Below are positions 1 to 6,525 of a DNA stretch of 6,525 nucleotides, in pieces. The stretch covers positions 1 to 6,525 of the forward strand of contig BBBL01000088.1 of the NCBI GenBank assembly GCA_001311545.1. Reading direction: 5' to 3'. Positions within the stretch are counted from its first letter, which is position 1; each line of letters starts with the position of its first letter. Source of the DNA: Thermus kawarayensis JCM 12314 (GTDB taxonomy: Bacteria > Deinococcota > Deinococci > Deinococcales > Thermaceae). The position numbers and the translations under genes were made by a program. The notes below the pieces were generated by a model. That model was given only the letters and a program-made list of their open reading frames with translations. It made no database searches and was not told the DNA's origin.

Positions 1-242
<242 letters not shown>

Positions 243-246
<4 letters not shown>

Positions 247-1576
247 AGAAGGTCCTCATCGCCAACCGGGGCGAGATCGCCCTGAGGATCCTCCGGGCGG
301 CCAAGGAGCTTGGGATCAAGACGGTGGTGGCCCACTCCACCGCCGACGAGAAGAGCCTGCCCGTGCTCCTCGCCGACGAGGCCATCTGCATCGGCCCACC
401 CCCTTCGGGGCAGAGCTACCTCAACATCCCCAACCTCCTTTCCGCGGCCATCGTAACGGGGGCGGACGCCATCCACCCCGGGTACGGCTTCCTGGCGGAA
501 AACGCCACCTTCGCCGAGATGTGCCGGGAGCACGGCATCACCTTCATCGGCCCCACCCCGGAGAACATGCGGGCCCTGGGGGACAAGGCCACGGCGAGAA
601 AGGTGGCCCGGGAGGCCGGGGTGCCCACGGTCCCGGGGACCGACGAGCTAGGGAGCGTGGAGGAGGCCAAGCGGGCCGCCTGGGAGATCGGCTACCCCGT
701 GATCCTCAAGGCCAGCGCCGGGGGCGGGGGCCGGGGGATGCGGGTGGTCCACACCGAGGAGGACCTGGAGAGGGCCATCCTGCAGGCCCAGGAGGAGGCC
801 CGCTCCGCCTTCGGCAACCCCGCCATCTACTTGGAGAAGTACATAGAGGAGCCCAAGCACATAGAGGTCCAGGTCCTGGGGGACGGGGAGCGGGTGGTGC
901 ACCTGTGGGAAAGGGACTGCTCCATCCAGCGCCGCCACCAGAAGCTCCTGGAGGAGGCCCCAAGCCTCCTTCCCGAAGGACCCGCCGGGCCATCGCCGAG
1001 GCGGCGCGAAGGCTCGCCGAGCACGTGGGGTACGTTTCCGCCGGCACCCTGGAGTTTCTGGTGGACAAGGAGGGGAACTTCTACTTCATAGAGATGAACA
1101 CCCGCATCCAGGTGGAGCACCCCGTCACGGAGCTGGTCACGGGCATTGACCTGGTCCAGGCCCAGTTCCGCATCGCCCAAGGGAGAAGCTCTGGCTTAAG
1201 CAGGAGGAGATTGAGGTCCGGGGGCACGCCATTGAGGTGCGCATCAACGCCGAGGACCCGGAAAAGGGCTTCCGGCCCTCCATCGGCAAGGTGGAGACCC
1301 TCCTCTTCCCCGGGGGGCCGGGCATCCGGGTGGACAGCCACCTCTACGCCGGCTACCAGATCCCGCCCCACTACGACAGCCTCATCGCCAAGATCCTCGC
1401 CTGGCCCCACCCGGGAGGAGGCCATACGGCGCATGGAGCGGGCCCTCTCTGAGACGGTCATCGAGGGGCCGGGCCTCAAGACCACCATCCCCTTCCACCA
1501 GAAGGTCCTCCAGAACGCCTTCTTCCGCCGAGGGGCGGTCTACACCAACTTCGTGGCCCGGCGCATGGAGATGTAG
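243..1576 (+). CDS. accC: Biotin carboxylase subunit of acetyl-CoA carboxylase, interrupted by three single-base frameshifts
   Basis: AccC is an ATP-grasp enzyme that carboxylates the biotin on AccB using bicarbonate and ATP. The start ATG overlaps the accB stop. Seen: N-terminal [26 protein letters not shown] (about 78-87), GDK with ATP-binding Lys115, the glycine-rich loop [11 protein letters not shown] (156-166), HIEVQ (206-210), [18 protein letters not shown] (224-241), and further on [14 protein letters not shown]. As given, the frame breaks three times. About 975-982 one base is missing (LLPE joins [11 protein letters not shown]). About 1181-1184 one G is missing (RIAQG joins a frame with [19 protein letters not shown]). 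About 1403-1413 there is one extra C (KILAW joins [21 protein letters not shown]). Corrected length is about 444 residues, normal for bacterial AccC (about 445-450). All catalytic segments survive and the enzyme is expected to be essential, so error is favoured over a pseudogene. The corrected C-terminus reads NFVARRMEM. Confidence 0.93.
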
Positions 1577-1588
1577 ACTGGGCGTGTG

Positions 1589-1916
1589 ATGGTGGACTAC
1601 GAGATCAGCGACCACGCCTCGAGGGCCTGGTGGTCCACGCCCTTTCGGGCCTAGAGGGGGTGCGGCTCCTGGAGGCGCCTCCTCGCTCCTTGGGGGAGGT
1701 ATTCCGCCGCATGAAGCCCGTCAAGGTGGAGCGCTCCCCGGAGGCCTTTCCGTGGAGGTCCTCCTCTCCGTGGACTACGGGGTGGTCATCCCCGAGGCGG
1801 CCCGGGGGGTGCAGAAGGCGGTGGCCGAGTCCCTCTTCCTGGCCACGGGGGAAAAGGTCAAGGCGGTGAACGTCACCGTGGCCCAGGTGGTCTACCGCCC
1901 GGAGGGACATGCGTAG
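1589..1916 (+). CDS. yqhY: Asp23/Gls24 (YqhY-type) family protein, two single-base frameshifts
   Basis: This is a small Asp23/Gls24-family protein. Corrected for two missing bases (a C about 1616-1620 and a G about 1741-1747), it is about 109 residues, within the family's usual range. Recognisable parts are the N-terminal VDYEISDHALEGLVVHA, a middle strand SVEVLLSVDYGVVIPEAA and the C-terminal TGEKVKAVNVTVAQVVY, which match the family's pattern of conserved YGV-IPE and V-VNV-V blocks. It begins 12 bases after accC and its TAG overlaps the nusB start. In Bacillus subtilis the gene in the same place (accB-accC-yqhY-nusB-folD) is yqhY, whose loss is reported to select for suppressor mutations in acetyl-CoA carboxylase genes. 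By position and family I infer a role in keeping carboxylase activity in balance. The biochemical function is not known. The start ATG at 1589 has only a weak GGAG (1567-1570) upstream. As given, the uncorrected frame stops after about 22 codons. Confidence 0.82.
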
Positions 1917-2362
1917 GCGGGCTCGGGAACTGGCCATGCGGGCCCTCTTCGCCCATACCCAGGGGGGCGTGGACCCGGAGGAGGCCCTCCGCCACGCCCT
2001 GGAGGAGATGGGCGGGGAGGACGATCTACGGGGACCCCCTGGACGAGGAAGGGGTGGCCTTTGCCCGGAGGCTCCTTTCCGGCTACAAGGCCCACCAGGA
2101 GGAGGTGGACCGCGTCCTGAAGGAGACGGTGGAGGGGTGGGACTTCGGCCAGATGTCCAAGACCGACCTCACCGTGCTCCGCCTCGCCACCTACGAGATG
2201 CTCTACGAGCCCACCCCCTTCGCCCCCCTCATAGAGGTGGCGGTGAAGATCGCCAAGCGCTACGGGGGCGAGCACTCCGGGGCCTTTGTGAACGGGGTTT
2301 TGGGCCGCCTCTTCCGCCGCATCCAGGAGGGGGAGGTGCGGGCGGCCCCCAAGGAGGACTGA
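1909..2362 (+). CDS. nusB: Transcription antitermination factor NusB, one frameshift
   Basis: NusB is an all-helical RNA-binding protein. With NusE (ribosomal protein S10) it binds boxA RNA and supports antitermination of rRNA transcription. Seen: an arginine-rich N-terminus MRRRARELAMRALFAHTQGG, the mid-helix EEVDRVLKETVEGW, and the family's conserved C-terminal half VLRLATYEMLYEP, then IEVAVKIAKRYGGEHSGAF followed by VNGVLGRL. The frame changes once at about 2018-2030: EEMGGED continues as YGDPLDEEGVAFARR in the next frame. One extra base or two missing bases would explain it, giving 150 or 151 residues, typical for NusB. The start ATG overlaps the yqhY stop by eight bases, with GGAGG at 1901-1905 placed rather close to it. 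The GTG at 2054 opens the second half in frame, but starting there would remove the RNA-binding N-terminus, so it is not the real start. An AAGGAGG for folD lies inside the nusB 3' end. Confidence 0.92.
2351..2357 (+). promoter_or_regulatory. Ribosome binding site of folD
   Basis: AAGGAGG, a full Shine-Dalgarno match, lies inside the last codons of nusB, six bases before ATG 2364. It fixes that ATG as the folD start, although the ATG is out of frame with most of the gene in the sequence as given. It is therefore the main support for a break in the T tract at 2380-2386. Confidence 0.75.
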
Positions 2363-2363
2363 T

Positions 2364-3215
2364 ATGGTCGGCGCGCGGGTTTTTTTCCGGCCACGAGGTA
2401 GCCCAGGCGGTGTACGCCGAGCTTAAGGCCAGGCTGGCCTCCCTCCCCTTCGTCCCCTCCCTGCGGGTGATCCGGCTTGGGGAGGACCCGGCCTCGGTGT
2501 CCTACGTGCGCCTCAAGGACAAGAAGGCGCGGGAGCTGGGCCTTAGGAGCCAGGTGGAGGTCTACCCCGAGGACTTCCCGGAGGAGGCCCTCTTGGAGCG
2601 CATCGCCCTCCTCAACGCCGACCCCGAGGTGGACGGCGTCCTGGTCCAGCTTCCCCTCCCCCCCCACATCCGCGCCGAGCGGGTCCTGGAGGCCCTTCAC
2701 CCCCTCAAGGACGTGGACGGCTTCCACCCCTTGAACGTGGGCCGGCTCTGGAGCGGGGGCGAGGGGCTTTTCCCCTGCACCCCCCTGGGGGTGGTCCGCC
2801 TCCTCAAGCACACGGGGTGGACCTTAAGGGGAAGGAGGTAGTGGTGGTGGGCCGCTCCAACATCGTGGGCAAGCCCCTGGCGGGCCTCCTCCTTAGGGAG
2901 GACGCCACGGTGACCCTGGCCCACTCCAAGACCCAAGACCTCCCCGCCCTCACCCGGCGGGCGGAGGTGCTGGTGGTGGCCGTGGGCAGGCCCCACCTGG
3001 TGCGGAAGGACTGGGTGCGGCCGGGGGCCATCGTGGTGGACGTGGGGGTGAACCGGGTGGAGGGGAAGCTTCTGGGGGACGTCCACCCGGAGGTGGCCGA
3101 GGTGGCGGGGGCCCTCACCCCCGTGCCCGGGGGGGTGGGGCCCATGACCGTGGCCATGCTCATGGCCAACACCCTCAAGGCGGCCCTCCTCAGGCGGCAT
3201 GGAACTCTTCTCTAA
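2364..3215 (+). CDS. folD: Bifunctional methylenetetrahydrofolate dehydrogenase / methenyltetrahydrofolate cyclohydrolase, two frameshifts
   Basis: FolD interconverts 5,10-methylene-, 5,10-methenyl- and 10-formyl-tetrahydrofolate using NADP(H), supplying one-carbon units for purines and formyl-Met-tRNA. Numbered on the corrected protein of 283 residues: Tyr47 and catalytic Lys51 in [25 protein letters not shown] with Gln95, DVDGFHPLN with Asp118, [11 protein letters not shown] (137-147), the dinucleotide-binding turn [15 protein letters not shown] (163-177), DVGVN (226-230) and the signature [14 protein letters not shown] (253-266). Two breaks interrupt it. A run of seven T at 2380-2386 carries one T too many between MVGARVF and SGHEVAQAV. 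At about 2808-2818 one base is missing, between LLKH and [14 protein letters not shown] (TAC for tyrosine appears as AC). The two cancel, so ATG 2364 and the stop at 3213-3215 are in the same frame. The start follows nusB by one base and has a strong RBS. Its 3' end overlaps the next gene by 17 bases. Confidence 0.94.
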
Positions 3216-3654
3216 CGCCATCTTCTGGACGGCCCTTCTGGCCAACCTCCTGGCCCAGACCTTGAAGCTCCTCCTCTACTACCGCCTCGAGGGCCGCTTC
3301 CAATGGGAGCGCTTCCTGGAAACCGGGGGGATGCCCAGCTCCCACTCGGCCACGGTGAGCGCCCTGGCGGTGAGCGTGGGCCTCAGGGAGGGGTTTGACA
3401 GCGCCCTCTTCGCCGTGGCCGCCGTCTTCGCCCTCATCGTCATGTACGACGCCACGGGCATCCGCCGGGCGGCGGGCCTCCACGCCCAGCTCCTCAACCA
3501 GCTGGTGGAGGAGCTGCAGAAGCTGGTGGAGCGGGGCTTCGCCCAGGAGCCTCTGAAGGAGCTTTTGGGCCACACCTACCTCGAGGTCCTGGTGGGGGCC
3601 CTCCTGGGGCTTTTGGTGGCCCTTTTGCTCCACTACCTCTTCCCCGCCTGGTAG
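3199..3654 (+). CDS. DUF212 / divergent PAP2 family membrane protein (YuiD-like)
   Basis: This is an intact 151-residue integral membrane protein of the divergent PAP2 family (DUF212, as in B. subtilis YuiD). Seen: a hydrophobic N-terminal helix (about 6-28), the family motif GGMPSSHSA at 43-51, a second hydrophobic helix (about 68-84) running into [11 protein letters not shown] (83-93), an amphipathic stretch rich in Leu/Glu (95-123), the motif [14 protein letters not shown] (124-137) and a final hydrophobic helix. The PSSH and GHTxxEV elements recall the phosphatase motifs of type 2 phosphatidic acid phosphatases. The substrate and activity of this branch are not established, so the name should stay descriptive. 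It starts within the last codons of folD without a strong Shine-Dalgarno, suggesting translational coupling as the last gene of the operon. Its last 22 bases overlap the 3' end of the opposing minus-strand gene. It is the only complete gene in the window that reads cleanly without correction. Confidence 0.9.
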   Translation: MELFSNAIFWTALLANLLAQTLKLLLYYRLEGRFQWERFLETGGMPSSHSATVSALAVSVGLREGFDSALFAVAAVFALIVMYDATGIRRAAGLHAQLLNQLVEELQKLVERGFAQEPLKELLGHTYLEVLVGALLGLLVALLLHYLFPAW

Positions 3655-3834
3655 AAGGCCAGGGTCTGGCCCACAAGGAAGGTAAGAAGGCCCAAGGCGG
3701 GGGAGAGGAAGAAGACGAAGAAGCTCACGAAAAGCGCCAGGATCAGGGGCAGGAGGGGTTTTTTTGAAGCGGTGGAAGATGAAGAGGTTCAAAAGCCCGA
3801 AGAAGGAGAGGACCAAAAGGGCGGCCGTTTCCAC
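3633..3834 (-). CDS. Small hydrophobic two-helix membrane protein of unknown function, one frameshift
   Basis: I do not recognise this protein. Read on the minus strand from GTG 3834, it opens VETAALLVLSFFGLLNLFIF followed by HRFKK. If one A is removed from the seven-A tract (plus-strand T run 3759-3765), it continues in frame through a second hydrophobic segment rich in Leu and Phe, then [19 protein letters not shown] and a basic AGKR before TAG at 3633-3635. That gives about 66 residues with two or three membrane segments and positive charges between the first two. G/C-ending codon use continues through both halves. An ATG at 3844 would give a MAPVET start if the run of six C (plus-strand G 3835-3840) were five; the predicted length would then be 69. 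The gene is convergent with DUF212 (22-base overlap) and divergent from the cytochrome/FeS gene. Plus-strand frames over the same bases give low-complexity charged peptides and are less credible. Confidence 0.62.
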
Positions 3835-3885
3835 GGGGGGCCATTCTATGGGCCGCCCCTTGGTCCCGCAACGCCAGGCCCCCGG

Positions 3886-3891
3886 CTTATA
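3886..3891 (-). promoter_or_regulatory. Candidate -10 element for the small membrane protein gene
   Basis: Read on the minus strand, this is TATAAG in the context GGTATAAGCC, an AT-rich island in very GC-rich DNA. It lies 41 bases upstream of the possible ATG at 3844. No good -35 hexamer is visible: the region about 17 bases further upstream is occupied by the palindrome at 3901-3916. This suggests control by a protein bound there, but the call rests on one hexamer. Confidence 0.28.
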
Positions 3892-3900
3892 CCCTTGGGT

Positions 3901-3916
3901 CCCCGCCGCGGCGGGG
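3901..3916. repeat. Perfect 16-bp palindrome in the divergent intergenic region (candidate operator)
   Basis: CCCCGCCGCGGCGGGG equals its own reverse complement over all 16 bases, with no spacer, so it is a dyad and not a stem-loop terminator. It lies between two divergent genes. On the minus strand it occupies the spacer/-35 region of the candidate TATAAG promoter; on the plus strand it ends 11 bases upstream of the candidate -35 of the cytochrome/FeS gene. I infer a possible binding site for a dimeric regulator shared by both genes. GC-rich composition makes such palindromes more likely by chance, so this is moderate evidence only. Confidence 0.4.
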
Positions 3917-3927
3917 CGGCCATGCCC

Positions 3928-3955
3928 TTGCCGGGCCGGGGGAATGGGGTAAACT
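3928..3955 (+). promoter_or_regulatory. Candidate promoter of the cytochrome b/FeS oxidoreductase gene
   Basis: TTGCCG (3928-3933), a 16-base spacer and TAAACT (3950-3955) resemble a sigma-A type promoter, with four of six matches to TATAAT at -10. Transcription from it would start near 3962 and leave a short leader carrying the Shine-Dalgarno at 3968-3974. A second hexamer TATAAG (3965-3970) would instead give a nearly leaderless transcript, but it overlaps the Shine-Dalgarno, which argues against it. Confidence 0.35.
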
Positions 3956-3967
3956 TTTACTGAGTAT

Positions 3968-3974
3968 AAGGAGG
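3968..3974 (+). promoter_or_regulatory. Ribosome binding site of the cytochrome b/FeS oxidoreductase gene
   Basis: AAGGAGG lies eight bases before ATG 3983, good spacing. It selects that ATG over the in-frame GTG at 3974, which overlaps the Shine-Dalgarno itself and would add only Met-Ala-Pro. Confidence 0.75.
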
Positions 3975-3982
3975 TGGCGCCC

Positions 3983-5956
<1,974 letters not shown>

Positions 5957-5967
<11 letters not shown>

Positions 5968-6491
5968 CGTAGACGGCGTACGCCCTGTACCCCTCCATCC
6001 ACCCCTCCCCAAAGGCCCTCAAGGCCAGGCCCGGGGGAGGGGTGAGGAGCTCCTCGGGCTCCCAGTAAAAGGGGCTTTCCGGCCTTCCCCGCCTCAGGGC
6101 CTCCCGACGGGAAAAGCCCTCCACCAGGAGAAGCCCCCCCGGGGCCAGGAGGGGAGGGAGGGCCCGGAGGAGGGAGCGGTTCACGTAGTAGCTTTTCACG
6201 ATGGCGGCGAAGGGGCCTTGGGGAAGGCGGAAGAGAGCCTCCCGGCCTTCCAGGTCCAGCTCCCAAAGGCGGAGGCCCTCCACCCCCCGAAGCCTTTTCA
6301 GGGCCTCCCGGCTCTTCTCCACCAGGACCACGGGGTGCCCCCGTTCCAGAAAGTAAAAGGCGTTCCGCCCCAGGCCCCCCGCCAGGTCCAAAACCCTTCC
6401 CGGGGGCGCAAAGCCCGTAGGCCCGCACCACGAAGGCGGGTTCCCTCATCTCCCGGGCTTCGCGGTAAAAGGCTTCCCAGTCCCTAGGCAT
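5957..6491 (-). CDS. Class I SAM-dependent methyltransferase, one frameshift
   Basis: This is a small cytoplasmic protein of 177 residues after correction, with a Rossmann-type methyltransferase fold. Seen: N-terminal MPRDWEAFYREAREMREPAF, then the SAM-binding motif I VLDLAGGLGRNAFYFLERGH at about 33-52, close to TehB/UbiE-like enzymes. Next come VVLVEKS (54-60) at the position of motif II, FAAIVKSYYVNRSLLRALPP (94-113) and the typical LLAPGGLLLVEGF (114-126) before the C-terminal strands. The acidic Asp normally at the end of strand 2 is a Glu (Glu58). The substrate cannot be told from the sequence. One extra base within about 6395-6416 separates VVRAYG from GRVLDLAGG. Removing either the C after GGG or one C of the five-C run gives the same length. 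The ATG has no clear Shine-Dalgarno and overlaps the stop of an apparent upstream gene by eight bases, suggesting coupling. The 3' end overlaps the end of the opposing cytochrome/FeS gene by 11 bases. Confidence 0.85.
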
Positions 6492-6525
6492 GGCGGCGGA
6501 AGGCGAGGGCGCTCCCCAGGGCGAG
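6484..6525 (-). CDS. Possible 3' end of an upstream minus-strand gene
   Basis: From the window edge, one minus-strand frame reads LALGSALAFRRHA and ends at TAG (6484-6486), overlapping the methyltransferase start by eight bases, as in the other gene junctions here. The short hydrophobic segment ending in a basic tail would suit the last helix of a membrane protein. Thirteen codons are too few to identify the gene, and a second frame is also open across this stretch. Confidence 0.3.
   Translation of the reverse strand, partial: LALGSALAFRRHA

Noticed and set aside
975..1576. accC as a true pseudogene
   Set aside because: Three compensable one-base changes leave all active-site residues and codon bias intact, and neighbouring essential genes show the same kind of break, so a sequence-quality cause is more likely.
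3901..3916. The GC palindrome as an intrinsic terminator
   Set aside because: It has no loop and no following T run, and it lies between divergent starts, not after a gene.
3764..3963. Short plus-strand frames starting near 3764 and 3772 in the region after DUF212
   Set aside because: They read as highly charged low-complexity peptides, lack a Shine-Dalgarno and cross both the minus-strand membrane gene and the palindromic control region.
3974..3982. GTG at 3974 as the start of the cytochrome/FeS gene
   Set aside because: It overlaps the AAGGAGG that is correctly spaced for ATG 3983, so the downstream ATG is preferred.

Overview
The window looks like chromosomal DNA from a Thermus species. 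It is very GC-rich with strongly G/C-ending codons, genes abut or overlap by a few bases, and every protein reads like a Thermus-type member of its family. The exact species cannot be told from the sequence. There is no sign of phage, plasmid, transposon, CRISPR array, tRNA or rRNA.

Layout. (1) Positions 1-3654, plus strand: a tightly packed housekeeping operon, accB (3' part only) - accC - yqhY/Asp23 family - nusB - folD - DUF212 (divergent PAP2-like membrane protein). The accBC-yqhY-nusB-folD order also occurs in Bacillus, so the cluster is ancient. It joins fatty-acid synthesis (acetyl-CoA carboxylase), a probable modulator of that enzyme, rRNA transcription antitermination and one-carbon folate metabolism. 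(2) Positions 3633-3834, minus strand: a small two-helix membrane protein of unknown function whose 3' end overlaps that of the DUF212 gene. (3) About 3835-3982: the only real intergenic gap, divergent, holding a perfect 16-bp palindrome, candidate promoters on both strands and a strong Shine-Dalgarno. (4) Positions 3983-5967, plus strand: a membrane cytochrome b / iron-sulfur CCG-domain fusion protein of the EtfD/YwjF (ETF:menaquinone oxidoreductase-like) family, probably passing electrons from fatty-acid oxidation to the quinone pool. (5) Positions 5957-6491, minus strand: a small class I SAM-dependent methyltransferase, then the last codons of another minus-strand gene at the window edge.

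The most striking property is that seven of the eight complete genes need at least one single-base insertion or deletion to be read through. I count 11 events, 8 of them between about 975 and 2815. They hit genes expected to be essential (accC, nusB, folD), conserved residues resume immediately in the next frame, and corrected lengths fit the families. The likeliest explanation is sequencing or assembly error, not gene decay. I therefore annotate full-length coding regions across the breaks and list each break. Two breaks lie in seven-base T/A tracts, where polymerase slippage is a less likely but testable alternative.

I did not find a clearly new biological system. The parts least explained by known annotation are the small minus-strand membrane gene, the palindromic divergent region, and the redox role of the cytochrome/FeS fusion protein.
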